Positions 1 through 8,435 are shown, counted from the first letter of the stretch. The stretch is DNA of 64,000 nt from Paenibacillus allorhizosphaerae (GCF_910594985.1 NZ_CAJVCE010000024.1:1-64000), one strand, 5' to 3'. Notes: generated by a model from the letters alone, not told the origin. Made by a program: numbers and translations.

Positions 1-80
1 TTTATTTTTACAATCATGAAAGATTACAAGCAAAATTAAACGGCCTCAGTCCGATGGAATTTCGAACCAAGGCCGCATAA
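1..80 (+). CDS. IS3-family transposase (OrfB), C-terminal end only
   Basis: The window opens inside this gene. Frame 3 reads YFYNHERLQAKLNGLSPMEF and ends RTKAA before a TAA at 78-80. This is the typical C-terminus of IS3/IS150-subgroup OrfB integrases, just after the DDE catalytic core. Only about 25 residues are visible, so whether the element is intact upstream cannot be judged. The terminal repeat that follows supports the assignment. Confidence 0.8.
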   Translation, partial: YFYNHERLQAKLNGLSPMEFRTKAA

Positions 81-94
81 GTTTTTTTATTTCT

Positions 95-121
95 ACTGTC
101 TACTTGACGGGGTGCAGTTCA
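95..121 (+). mobile_element. Right terminal inverted repeat of the IS3-family element
   Basis: About 15 bases after the transposase stop comes ACTGTCTACTTGACGGGGTG followed by CAGTTCA. Read on the other strand it begins TGAACTGCACCCCGTCAAGT, a usual form of IS3-family ends in Paenibacillus-type genomes. The element should stop at about 121. The left end and any target duplication lie outside the window. Confidence 0.65.
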
Positions 122-251
122 CAAGCCGGTAGCCTCTCATAGTTGTTTATGTAACAATTGTACCCGTTTCAACCAGCCGCGATGATGAAACACCATGAAG
201 GCGCCTTGCGGCCTATAAGTGCCCCTGGCGGTGGCCGTAAATTTGGATAGA

Positions 252-971
252 TTACTGCGGGTTGGTCGTCCAAATCCCGGCGCTTTTGACGAAGACGCGA
301 GCCGGCAGCTTTAAAGTGGCAAGCACGAGATCGGCCAAGTCCTCCGGCTGCATCATCCGGTCCTCGTCCCCGATGTTCAGCCCGGCGTTCGCCGCAAGCT
401 CGGTGTTGACCGTGCTGGGCGTAAGCGCCGTTACGCGAATGTTCGATTTGCGCACCTCTTGCATCAGCGCCTCCGTAAACCCCAGTACTGCGGCTTTGGA
501 CGCGCAATAAGCGGACCCGGTCGCGAACCCGCGCTCTCCGGCCGTAGACGAGATATTGATGATGCTGCCGCTCGTTTGCGCCAGCAGCGTCGGCAGCGCG
601 GCCCGAGTGACATAATACGTGCCCATCAGGTTCGTTTGAATGATGCTCTCCCATAACTCGGGATCCATATCGGCAACGGTGCCGAACTGCGCGATCCCAG
701 CGTTATTGATCAAGATGTCTAGCGACCCAAGGCTGCCGATGAGCGATCCGACCGCCTGCTCCGCCGCTTCTCTTTTGGCAATATCAGCGGCCGCGACATA
801 CACTTTGACGTTAAATGTGACTTCCAGCTCCGAGCGAAGGGATTCCAGGTCGGACGAAGTTCTGGCCATGAGACCGAGGTTTACGCCTTCTTTGGCAAGC
901 TGCACGGCGATCGCTTTGCCGATGCCTTTTCCCGCTCCGGTGATGATCGCGGTTCTATTTTTCAAATCCAT
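252..971 (-). CDS. SDR-family oxidoreductase (3-ketoacyl-ACP reductase-like)
   Basis: A 239-residue classical short-chain dehydrogenase/reductase. The cofactor loop TGAGKGIG is at residues 11-18, NNAG at 89-92, and the catalytic Ser142, Tyr155 and Lys159 lie within ISSTAGERGFATGSAYCASK. The length is normal for FabG-like NAD(P)H-dependent carbonyl reductases, and the protein should be cytosolic. The start ATG at 971 is preceded by GAGGAGAGG at good spacing. The gene stands alone, with an IS end downstream and the ubiD terminator region upstream, so its substrate cannot be inferred from context. It resembles the FabG-like SDRs of unassigned function common in Bacillales. Confidence 0.88.
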   Translation of the reverse strand: MDLKNRTAIITGAGKGIGKAIAVQLAKEGVNLGLMARTSSDLESLRSELEVTFNVKVYVAAADIAKREAAEQAVGSLIGSLGSLDILINNAGIAQFGTVADMDPELWESIIQTNLMGTYYVTRAALPTLLAQTSGSIINISSTAGERGFATGSAYCASKAAVLGFTEALMQEVRKSNIRVTALTPSTVNTELAANAGLNIGDEDRMMQPEDLADLVLATLKLPARVFVKSAGIWTTNPQ

Positions 972-1124
972 AATAACCTCTCCTCAATAATCAATTGGTT
1001 GCATACGTAGTCATAATCTCCATTTTTTCCTATAAGCATGCAAAGTGAATATGGAAGCCGGTCATGCTGCGGCTCGTAGCCATATTCGGCAAACAACACG
1101 CCAAGCTTGAATAGACAAACAAAT

Positions 1125-1172
1125 AAGCTTCTGAAACGCCGGCAGCCCCTAGGCCCTTCGTTTCGGAAGCTT
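1125..1172 (-). terminator. Probable terminator of the UbiD gene
   Basis: AAGCTTCTGAAACG pairs with CGTTTCGGAAGCTT (one mismatch) around a 20-base loop, about 25 bases past the UbiD stop. A moderately T-rich run follows on the minus strand. Confidence 0.55.
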
Positions 1173-1196
1173 CAATTGTAGTGGGAAGGCTATCCC

Positions 1197-3029
1197 TCAG
1201 TACGATAACCCGCCCAGACTTGCTCCTTTAACAAACAAACGCTCGATGTTTTTCTGAACAGCCGGGTCAAATTGCAGCGGCGGTGCATGGTGGGGTTTGA
1301 TCCGCGCGTCAATGATGAGATTGTCGCAGCCCCAATGCTTATGCTCTATAAAGCTATTCACACCATGAATATCATGCGATGGATTGCTTCGCGTAAAAGT
1401 GGCCCACAAAAAATTAGCAACCGTCGCACTCAGAAAACGGCTGTCATCGCATAATATGATCATCGGGCAGGAAGGAATCGTCCCCTTCGCAACAATGGCG
1501 TCGCTTAACGACCGGAGTTCCTGCTGCGCCTGTTCATTCGTCGTAAATTGCGCCCCTTCGAGCGCCACAATCCCCGGCATGACCAGCCGCGGATTGACGA
1601 AATCCCGCAGTTCTTTTAGAACGTCGGGCGGTTCCTTGCACAATTCCCGCTTCTTGTCCCCATACGCCGCGAGAACCACCTTGCTCCCTTCATTTAACCC
1701 GGTACCCGAGTAATCAAGCGTATCGATGGTCGTATTCGTATGAAAGTGAATATCCCGGTGAAGATCGATTCGTTCCAAAATATACGTAAGGAAGTCCACT
1801 TCCTGATGCGTATCTAACGGCTGGTCTTCTTCCGCCGTAATGAATACATATTTAGCTAAACTGAGCTGATTCGTGCCTAAGATCCGATTGGCAATCGTCA
1901 AAATCTCGGTCGGCTGCTTCACTTTCTGGTACGGGGTGTAGCGCTCGCTGCCGATGGCAAAAAGCAAAGGATGAACGCCTGCAGCATCGACCGCGTGAAC
2001 TTCTTTAACGCCCGGTATTTCGGACTTAATGGCGCCGCCCGTTAATTCGTGGATGAGCTCGCCGAATGAGGTGTCCTCCTGCGGCGGTCTGCCTACGACG
2101 GTAAACGGCCAAATGGCATTCGGTTTTGCATACACTTTATGCACTTTCATATAAGGAAACGGGTGAACCAAACTGTAGTAACCCAGATGATCGCCAAACG
2201 GGCCCTCCGGCTTCGTCTCGCCCGGGTGAACTTCCCCTGTAATGACAAAATCCGCATCGTTACTTATACAGAAGCCATCGATATAACTGTATCGAAAACG
2301 CCGCCCTGCAAGCAAACCGGCAAACGTCATCTCGCTTAATCCTTCCGGCAAAGGCATCACGGCCGACAATGTATGCGCCGGAGGGCCTCCCACGAAAATA
2401 CTCACTTTGAGCGGAGCCCTTTGCTTGGTTGCCTTGGCTTGATGGACGCCGATACCGCGGTGAATTTGATAATGCAATCCGATTTCTTGCTCCGCTGCAT
2501 ACTCGTTGCCGCTCAGCTGGACGCGATACATCCCCAGATTCGAATTCATGATCCCCGGCTTTTCCGGGTCCTCCGTATATACTTGAGGCAACGTGATAAA
2601 AGCGCCGCCATCCATAGGCCAATGTTGAATATGCGGAAGTTCCGATATATTAATTTCCTGCAGCGTAACGGGTTGGCCGCCGGATTGTTTTACAGGCAAA
2701 GCTTTCCATGCAGACAACCCGGTTTTGACTTGTCTTAACGGATTTCTTAATGCTTGCATCGGGTCGTTGCGCAAAGCGACCACGTTCTGAACGGATTTCC
2801 AAGTATTTCGGAAAATAAACTTGGATCGTTCCATCGTTCCGAACAAATTGGATACCGCGCGGAATCTTGTGCCCTTTACATTTTCAAACAACAACGCCGG
2901 CCCCCCGGCTTCATACACCTTCATATGAATCGCGGACATTTCCAGATAGGGATCCACTTCTTCCCGAATACGTACCAAATGTCCATGCTTCTCAAGATCT
3001 ACAATGCATTCTTCCAAACTACGATACAT
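1197..3029 (-). CDS. UbiD-family prenylated-FMN-dependent decarboxylase
   Basis: A 610-residue protein that matches the UbiD (3-octaprenyl-4-hydroxybenzoate carboxy-lyase) family along its length. It carries the family hallmark PEGPFGDHLGYYS (around residues 270-285), which holds acidic active-site residues next to the prenyl-FMN. Family members reversibly decarboxylate aromatic or unsaturated acids in the cytosol and need a UbiX partner to make the cofactor. No ubiX or ubiC is in the window, and Bacillota of this kind make menaquinone rather than ubiquinone, so the substrate is open (menaquinone futalosine-route step, phenolic acid or other). The start ATG follows GGAGATGGGGC. It lies 120 bp downstream of the acetolactate synthase gene on the same strand; cotranscription is possible because no terminator was seen between them. 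Confidence 0.85.
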   Translation of the reverse strand: MYRSLEECIVDLEKHGHLVRIREEVDPYLEMSAIHMKVYEAGGPALLFENVKGTRFRAVSNLFGTMERSKFIFRNTWKSVQNVVALRNDPMQALRNPLRQVKTGLSAWKALPVKQSGGQPVTLQEINISELPHIQHWPMDGGAFITLPQVYTEDPEKPGIMNSNLGMYRVQLSGNEYAAEQEIGLHYQIHRGIGVHQAKATKQRAPLKVSIFVGGPPAHTLSAVMPLPEGLSEMTFAGLLAGRRFRYSYIDGFCISNDADFVITGEVHPGETKPEGPFGDHLGYYSLVHPFPYMKVHKVYAKPNAIWPFTVVGRPPQEDTSFGELIHELTGGAIKSEIPGVKEVHAVDAAGVHPLLFAIGSERYTPYQKVKQPTEILTIANRILGTNQLSLAKYVFITAEEDQPLDTHQEVDFLTYILERIDLHRDIHFHTNTTIDTLDYSGTGLNEGSKVVLAAYGDKKRELCKEPPDVLKELRDFVNPRLVMPGIVALEGAQFTTNEQAQQELRSLSDAIVAKGTIPSCPMIILCDDSRFLSATVANFLWATFTRSNPSHDIHGVNSFIEHKHWGCDNLIIDARIKPHHAPPLQFDPAVQKNIERLFVKGASLGGLSY

Positions 3030-3151
3030 GTGAACTGCCCCATCTCCAAAAAGTAAAAATGTTTGTTATCTTTACAGTACCACATCGTATCGTCTACGTC
3101 TAAACCATGCCAATGATTTCATTGACCGGCACAACAGCGGCCTGGGTGTCC

Positions 3152-4882
3152 TTATTCGAAATCTCCCATCAACATCTGATCCAATGTGGTTCCCGCAACA
3201 ACCATAGGATATACATTTTCTTCTTTCGGCACGACAAATTCAACAAGTACAGGGCCGGCTATGTTCAGCGCCTCTTGCCAAACGCGGGAAGCCTCTGCTT
3301 TATTGCTTGCTCTTAACCCCTTGATGCCGTAAGCTTCGGCCAGTTTCACGAAATCGGGACTGCCCGCTAGATCGATTTGGCTGTAACGCCTTTCGTACAT
3401 CAGTTCCTGTTGTTGTTTGACCATGCCCAGCACCTGGTTGTTGATGACGACAATTTTGACAGGAATTTGATGAATGGCACAAATCGCCATCTCTTGCGCG
3501 CACATTTGCATGCCCCCATCACCGTTTACGGAGATGACGAGCCGGTCCGGGTTTCCGATCTGAACGCCTATGGCTGACGGGAATCCGAAACCCATCGTTC
3601 CAAGACCTCCCGACGTGATGAGTGAGCGTGGATGTTTAAATTTGTAAAATTGAGCTGCCCACATCTGATGCTGGCCCACGTCCGTCGTAATGATCGCATC
3701 CCCTCCGGTTGTCTCATGAATCATTTCCAGAACAAATTGCGGTTTAATCTCCTTTTCGGAATCCGTGTAACGCAAGGGATAGTTGGTTTTGTTTTCTTGA
3801 ACCTCCCGGATCCAGCGGCTGGATTGAGAGGGCACCGCTTTCGTGTTGGCATATTGGAGTACGGCCTTAATGTCTCCGACGCAAGCGATATCCGTTTTGA
3901 CGTTTTTTCCGATTTCAGCCGGATCAATGTCGATATGAGCAATCCGTTTGGCCTTAGGCGCAAAACCATCTACTTTCATCGTAAGCCGGTCATCAAACCG
4001 CGAACCGATCGAAATCACAAGGTCGGCGTTTTGGATGGCCATATTCGCCGCATACGTACCATGATGGCCGGCCATGCCGAGCCAAAGGTCGTGCGCGCTG
4101 GGGAAGCCGCTCAAACCAAGCAGTGTGGTGGTCACGGGAATTTTCGTTTTATTAACGAATTCGAGCAGCTCATCCGATGCATTCGCATAAACAACCCCGC
4201 CACCAGCTATCATAATCGGTCTTTCGGATGCGGCAATAGCCCGAATGAGTAGATCGATCTCGGCAGGATTCGGATCCGGATACGGATCGTAGCCCCGCAA
4301 TTTCATATCGGCGGATGGCTGATACAGCATTTTATGATTCGATACGTCTTTCGGGATATCGATCAATATCGGGCCTTTCCTTCCGGTGTTAGCGATGTGA
4401 AATGCTTCGCGAATGATCCGGGGCAGGTCGTGTACGTCCCGGACGAGGTAACTGTGCTTCGTTATTGACATGGTGATGCTGACGATATCTGCCTCTTGGA
4501 AGGCATCCGTGCCCATCACGGTTGTCGGGACATTCCCGGTAATGACCACAAGAGGGACGGAATCCATATAAGCCGTCGCAATGCCGGTCACCAAGTTGGT
4601 CGCTCCCGGACCGGAAGTGGCGATGCAAACGCCTACTTTGCCTGTGGACCGGGCATAACCGTCCGCCGCGTGGATAGCCCCTTGCTCGTGTCGGGTCAAT
4701 ATGTGTTTAAAATCCGGATTGCCAGTCATGGCATCATAGATGTAGAGAACATTTCCTCCCGGATAGCCAAATACGCATTCCACGCCTTCGCTTAACAGTC
4801 CGCGTAACAGCGCCTCCGATCCGGTTATGAACTCCTGGGCATGATGAGACGATTGATTTTGGGTTGCTAATACCTTTTCCAT
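3152..4882 (-). CDS. ilvB: Acetolactate synthase, large (catalytic) subunit
   Basis: A 576-residue thiamine-diphosphate enzyme that condenses pyruvate with pyruvate or 2-ketobutyrate, the first common step of valine, leucine and isoleucine synthesis. Visible marks are the N-terminal PYR domain with FGYPGGNVLYIYDA and the RHEQGAIHAADGYAR segment carrying the cofactor-activating Glu, a middle FAD-binding-type domain, and the C-terminal ThDP motif GDGGMQM ending in NN. The frame stays open 121 codons further upstream, but that part is T-box leader. The ATG at 4882 sits behind GAAGGAGGCAGTCAA and is the real start. No ilvN small subunit or ilvC follows; the next gene is ubiD. Three T-box leaders point to an anabolic role (IlvB) rather than catabolic AlsS. 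Confidence 0.92.
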   Translation of the reverse strand: MEKVLATQNQSSHHAQEFITGSEALLRGLLSEGVECVFGYPGGNVLYIYDAMTGNPDFKHILTRHEQGAIHAADGYARSTGKVGVCIATSGPGATNLVTGIATAYMDSVPLVVITGNVPTTVMGTDAFQEADIVSITMSITKHSYLVRDVHDLPRIIREAFHIANTGRKGPILIDIPKDVSNHKMLYQPSADMKLRGYDPYPDPNPAEIDLLIRAIAASERPIMIAGGGVVYANASDELLEFVNKTKIPVTTTLLGLSGFPSAHDLWLGMAGHHGTYAANMAIQNADLVISIGSRFDDRLTMKVDGFAPKAKRIAHIDIDPAEIGKNVKTDIACVGDIKAVLQYANTKAVPSQSSRWIREVQENKTNYPLRYTDSEKEIKPQFVLEMIHETTGGDAIITTDVGQHQMWAAQFYKFKHPRSLITSGGLGTMGFGFPSAIGVQIGNPDRLVISVNGDGGMQMCAQEMAICAIHQIPVKIVVINNQVLGMVKQQQELMYERRYSQIDLAGSPDFVKLAEAYGIKGLRASNKAEASRVWQEALNIAGPVLVEFVVPKEENVYPMVVAGTTLDQMLMGDFE

Positions 4883-4904
4883 TTGACTGCCTCCTTCAAT
4901 AATA

Positions 4905-5206
4905 AAACCCCTCTCATCCGCAGGCGGGCAGTATAGAGCTGCCGAGCCTAGGGACGAAAGGGGTAATCTTTCGTGGTACCACCCTGATTCGCTGCAATCT
5001 TGCGATTGCAGCCTCATGAGGCAAGGGTTCTCCTTACCTGCAGCACGATAACGTGTGCCATTCCGTTTGGATCTACTCACGGATACCGTGCTTCCGTTCC
5101 GTTTTCGAGCAAAAGCTCCGAGACGACATTGTACAAGGCTTACGGCAAAGGTCTCAGCATTTCCTTTGCTCTCTGAACATAAGACCCTTTGTACTTTATT
5201 CTCTTC
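4905..5206 (-). promoter_or_regulatory. T-box leader, copy 1 (proximal to ilvB)
   Basis: A complete T-box riboswitch on the minus strand. It has a stem I base (GAGA with TCTC), AGTA on the 5' side of the specifier loop, the AGAGAGC motif, and the T-box core GGGTGGTACCACG at about 4972-4984. The competing terminator pairs GGACGAAAGGGG (4952-4963) with CCCCTCTCATCC (4908-4919) and ends in a T-rich run. The best specifier triplet is GUC (Val) at 5125-5127 followed by G; this choice is inference from the stem I pairing. Uncharged tRNA should stabilise the antiterminator and let ilvB be transcribed. Confidence 0.9.
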
Positions 5207-5232
5207 CGCGCATTTATCTATTGAAAATAAAT

Positions 5233-5534
5233 AAACCCCTCTCATCCGCAGGCGGGCAGTATAGAGCTGCCGTGCCTAGGGACGAAAGGGGTAATCTTTC
5301 GTGGTACCACCCTGAATTCGCTGCAATCTTGCGATTCCAGCCTCATGAGGTAAGGGTCCTCCTTACCTGCAGCACGATAACGTGTGCCATTCCGTTTGGA
5401 TCTACTCACGGATACCGTGCTTCCGTTCCGTTTTCGAGCAAAAGCTCCGAGACGACGTCGTACAAGGCTTACGGCAAAGGTCTCAGCATTTCCTTTGCTC
5501 TCTGAACATAAGGCCCTTTGTACTTTATTCTCTT
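5233..5534 (-). promoter_or_regulatory. T-box leader, copy 2 (middle)
   Basis: A second full T-box leader 328 bp upstream of the first, with about a dozen differences by eye. Core GGTGGTACCACC is at about 5299-5313, and its own terminator stem starts with CCCCTCTCATCC at 5236, followed on the minus strand by TTTATTTATTTTC. The candidate specifier is again GUC at 5454-5456. Differences inside the specifier loop fall outside this triplet. Confidence 0.9.
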
Positions 5535-5561
5535 CCACGCTTTTATCTATTGAAAATAAAT

Positions 5562-5864
5562 AAACCCCTCTCATCCGCAGGCGGGCAGTAAAGAGCTGCC
5601 GTGCCTAGGGACGAAAGGGGTAATCTTTCGTGGTACCACCCTGATTTACTGCAATCTTGCGATTCCAGCCTCGTGAGGTAAGAATTCTCCTTACCTGCAG
5701 CACGATAACGTGTGCCAATCCGTTTGGATCTACTTACGGATACCGTGCTTCCGTTCCGTTTTCGAGCAAAAGCTCCGAGACGACATCGTACAAGGCTTAT
5801 GGCAAAGGTCTCAGCGTCCCCTTTGCTCTCTGAACATAAGGCTCTTGGTACTTTATTCTCTTCC
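5562..5864 (-). promoter_or_regulatory. T-box leader, copy 3 (promoter-proximal)
   Basis: A third T-box leader, the most diverged of the three but with the same core (around 5629-5642), specifier GUC at 5782-5784 and its own terminator stem beginning at 5565. It is the first leader met by RNA polymerase. No promoter-like sequence was seen between the copies, so all three should act in series on one transcript. Confidence 0.88.
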
Positions 5865-5884
5865 ACGCTTTTTTTATTGACAAC

Positions 5885-5913
5885 ATCATAGCACAAAGAC
5901 TGCAAAGTTTCAA
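5885..5913 (-). promoter_or_regulatory. Sigma-A promoter of the T-box/ilvB transcript
   Basis: On the minus strand TTGAAA (5908-5913) is separated by exactly 17 bp from TATGAT (5885-5890). Transcription should begin near 5878, just ahead of the third T-box copy. Confidence 0.75.
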
Positions 5914-5934
5914 AGGCTACGCAATCAAAACGTC

Positions 5935-6276
5935 TCAGCGTACGCCCGGTGCCGGTTGATCCACTCCCCGGATCCGATGCCGATGCCTGTCATCGACGGA
6001 TGTATGGAAGTCGTAATAATGAACGTGCCTCCCGTTTCCAACCGGAATTGGCGGACCGGAATATGCGCGATAATAGTGTGTATGGCCATCTTCAAATAAT
6101 ACATATCCTTCGGTGTAGTGAACGTGGCTTCCGTCTTGAGTGGGGATTGGAGGTGAGGTCACGTCCAGGCACTGATGCACATGCCCGTCGGCTACGGATG
6201 TGTAATCAACCGATCCGTGCGTATGATGAGGGACGAATCCCGGGTATTCGTCGTCTTTTCCAAGCTTCATCGCCAT
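5935..6276 (-). CDS. ymaF: YmaF-family histidine-rich protein
   Basis: A 113-residue soluble protein with no signal peptide or membrane segment. It is built from short repeats ending in paired histidines (GHVH, SHVHY, GHTHYY, RHVHYY, RHRH), with SPPIP and GPPIP marking two larger tandem units. This matches the YmaF family of Bacillota, whose function is unknown. The spaced HxH pairs suggest metal binding, which is inference. The frame is open to an ATG at 6297, but AAAAGGAG lies inside that extension and fits the ATG at 6276. The gene ends about 22 bp before the -35 box of the ilvB leader promoter and has no partner gene. Confidence 0.75.
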   Translation of the reverse strand: MAMKLGKDDEYPGFVPHHTHGSVDYTSVADGHVHQCLDVTSPPIPTQDGSHVHYTEGYVLFEDGHTHYYRAYSGPPIPVGNGRHVHYYDFHTSVDDRHRHRIRGVDQPAPGVR

Positions 6277-6382
6277 TGAAGTATGACTCCTTTTCATTTT
6301 TTCTGGTCATTTAACTATATGACAGGAGTCTAAGGAATGACTGGATACTCGCCTATGGCCACGATTTAAAATATTTTAACTA

Positions 6383-6411
6383 TTGACAAAATATTATTTT
6401 TATGATATGAT
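6383..6411 (+). promoter_or_regulatory. Sigma-A promoter of the MBL-fold hydrolase gene
   Basis: TTGACA (6383-6388), a 17-bp AT-rich spacer and TATGAT (6406-6411) form a near-perfect promoter. It leaves a leader of about 90 nt before the GTG at 6509. The leader holds a short GC-rich hairpin (CCCCGGCCGGG) of unknown meaning. Confidence 0.75.
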
Positions 6412-6508
6412 TAAAAATTTTGATGTTTACTTACTCTTTGATTTTCTATATCATAAAGTCTGGAAGCCCCGGCCGGGTACTCTCATCCTTCAAGGAGTGT
6501 GAACCTTC

Positions 6509-7261
6509 GTGCTTTTAAATCAAGGCATTGCCATGCTGTCTATTACCGCCCCGATCATGGGCCGTTCGGATACCGTGCATCCGGTACTGCTATGGGACGA
6601 AAGGAACGTTGTGCTCGTAGATACGGGATTTCCCCGCCAGATCGAACAGCTTCAAGCCGCAATGAACTCGTTTGGCATAGATCCGGACCAACTGAATCAA
6701 ATCATCATTACGCATCAAGACATTGACCATATCGGCAATTTGCAAGATTTAGTAGAAGGTTCCACCCAGCGAATCGAAGTGTCGGCGCATAGGATGGAGA
6801 AACCTTACATTCAAGGGGATAAGCGGCTTCTGCGATTCACCGACGAAGCGATTGCCGGTCTTGATCTGCTGCCTGATCACGTTCCGGAGTCGTTCCGGAA
6901 AGGACTCAAGGCGCTCATGCTTCATCCCCCGAGGGCGGCAATCGATCGCATCATCACGGACGGTGAACGACTTCCCTGGTGCGGGGGCATCGTCGTTGTT
7001 GACACACCGGGACATACACCGGGCCATGTCAGTCTTTACCATGAGCCATCGCGCACCTTGATTGCCGGCGATGCCCTCGTCGTGCGGGATGGCCGGTTAA
7101 GCGGCCCGGACCCCGATACGTCGCTGGATCAGGCTACGGCGCAAGCTTCCATCGCGAAGTTGTCCGCCTTCGACATTGAATCGGTCATATGCTATCACGG
7201 CGGGATCATCCGCGGAAATGTCATAGAACGGCTTGCAGAGCTTGCAAGCGAAAGTGCATAG
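6509..7261 (+). CDS. MBL-fold metallo-hydrolase
   Basis: A 250-residue metallo-beta-lactamase-superfamily hydrolase. The metal site reads THQDIDHIG (residues 68-76), so the second His of the usual HxHxDH motif is Asp, as in several subfamilies. It is followed by DTPGHTPGHVSLY with the next metal His, AGDAL with the bridging Asp, and CYHGG near the C-terminus. No signal peptide is present, so it is likely a cytosolic hydrolase of a small ester or thioester; the substrate is unknown. The GTG start is set by AAGGAGTG nine bases upstream. A strong promoter precedes it and a bidirectional terminator follows, so it is monocistronic. Confidence 0.85.
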   Translation: MLLNQGIAMLSITAPIMGRSDTVHPVLLWDERNVVLVDTGFPRQIEQLQAAMNSFGIDPDQLNQIIITHQDIDHIGNLQDLVEGSTQRIEVSAHRMEKPYIQGDKRLLRFTDEAIAGLDLLPDHVPESFRKGLKALMLHPPRAAIDRIITDGERLPWCGGIVVVDTPGHTPGHVSLYHEPSRTLIAGDALVVRDGRLSGPDPDTSLDQATAQASIAKLSAFDIESVICYHGGIIRGNVIERLAELASESA

Positions 7262-7295
7262 TCGAATGCATTTCGAAGCTTCGACCAACGAAAAT

Positions 7296-7329
7296 AGGGA
7301 AATGCTTCGATACTTCGAAACATTTCCCT
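7296..7329. terminator. Bidirectional terminator
   Basis: AGGGAAATG pairs with CATTTCCCT around a 16-base loop, between convergent genes ending at 7261 and 7363. Flanking runs (AAAAT and CCTTAT) are modest. Confidence 0.55.
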
Positions 7330-7362
7330 TATGCTTGCCTATGTTTGCGACTTCAGCTTGGT

Positions 7363-8244
7363 CTACGCATGGACTTGACGCATTAAGAAATCCAGAACCT
7401 CGCTGTTTAGCTCACGGTGAAAGCTTTCGCGATGAAAGCCCGCAGGATCCTGTGAGGGAGGAAAGGACGGACTTTTCATCGCTTCCGGAAACGGACTTAG
7501 AAACGAGTAATGCCCCGCGTTTTCTACGATTCTGTACTGAATCTTCGTTCGGTCGGAAACCCCGTCTAATATAAACTGAGCATGAATTAACGGCGTATGC
7601 TCGTCCTTATCGCCCACGATCATCAGGATGGGTAGGTCGACCCCGCTCAATGCCCCGGCGTTTTTGAACCAAGCCGAAGCGGGCGCAAGAAGCACCAGTG
7701 CCTTGACCCGTGGATCGGTGGCTACGCTGAGCTGATGGGGCTGGCCGTCCGGCGACTCGTTAGGGAACGAAGTTGGGGCGCCTCCCGCCACGGCTAAAGC
7801 GGTGTATCCCCCCATGGAATGTCCTATGAGCGCAACTGCATCCGCTTTCAGTACATTCATGAATCGGGGGCTGGCAAAAAACCAATCGATCGCCGTTCGA
7901 ATGTGCCTGGGCCGGTTCATCAAATTATCGACCGTACCGGCCAGCGTGTTATTATTCCGATTGTTGAACGGGTGCTCCGGCATCCCTACGATAAAACCGT
8001 TACTAGCCAAATGATGAGCAAGCGTCCGATAAAGCAAATGCGACCCACCGGTGCCGTGAGAGATGATGACCAGGGGGAACGTTCCTTCTTTGGGCTCGCT
8101 GTTTATCGAAACTTCCATGCTGAATCTCTCCACAGCCTCTATCTTTCCGGGAGTGGAAGTAGGATACATGACCGCCATTGGAAATGCCACGCCGCTCAGA
8201 TCGTCAGTAAGCTCAACCTCGCCATATCCGACAAAACAATCCAT
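7363..8244 (-). CDS. Alpha/beta hydrolase (PAF-acetylhydrolase / dienelactone-hydrolase-like)
   Basis: A 293-residue alpha/beta-hydrolase-fold enzyme. The oxyanion loop reads VIISHGTGGS, the nucleophile elbow GHSMGGY carries the catalytic Ser, an acid is likely in MIVGDKDEHTP, and the His is in ENAGHYSF. The order and spacing fit the predicted dienelactone hydrolase / isoform II PAF-acetylhydrolase group (esterases). There is no signal peptide, so it should act in the cytosol. No gene context reveals the ester used. It is transcribed away from blaI, and their promoters share the 8245-8480 gap. Confidence 0.82.
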   Translation of the reverse strand: MDCFVGYGEVELTDDLSGVAFPMAVMYPTSTPGKIEAVERFSMEVSINSEPKEGTFPLVIISHGTGGSHLLYRTLAHHLASNGFIVGMPEHPFNNRNNNTLAGTVDNLMNRPRHIRTAIDWFFASPRFMNVLKADAVALIGHSMGGYTALAVAGGAPTSFPNESPDGQPHQLSVATDPRVKALVLLAPASAWFKNAGALSGVDLPILMIVGDKDEHTPLIHAQFILDGVSDRTKIQYRIVENAGHYSFLSPFPEAMKSPSFPPSQDPAGFHRESFHRELNSEVLDFLMRQVHA

Positions 8245-8406
8245 ATGTTTTCCTCCTATAGCCTAGGTCATATTATATTTTCACTATCGTTTATACTACT
8301 AATGCTCTGCAATAAAAGTTACATGATTGGCCAAAATTATACGTTCATCACACAAAGATGATGCGCCTGCCGAGAAAGAGTTGGTCGCAGCCGGTTCCCG
8401 TTCCGC

Positions 8407-8435
8407 TTGACAAGTTTGGATTACAGTTGTAATAT
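8407..8435 (+). promoter_or_regulatory. Sigma-A promoter of blaI-blaR1
   Basis: TTGACA (8407-8412), a 17-bp spacer and TAATAT (8430-8435). The -10 box overlaps the first BlaI-type operator, so bound repressor would block RNA polymerase. Confidence 0.8.

Noticed and set aside
4905-5864. Tandem repeats that could be taken for a repeat array or CRISPR
   Set aside because: The units are about 328 bp with T-box core, specifier loop and terminator in each; there are no short repeats with unique spacers.
4883-5905. Open frames through the repeats upstream of ilvB, including a 121-codon extension of ilvB and two 110-120-codon frames
   Set aside because: The sequences are structured T-box RNA copies; the frames repeat with the copies, show no protein family features, and a strong ribosome site marks the ilvB ATG at 4882.
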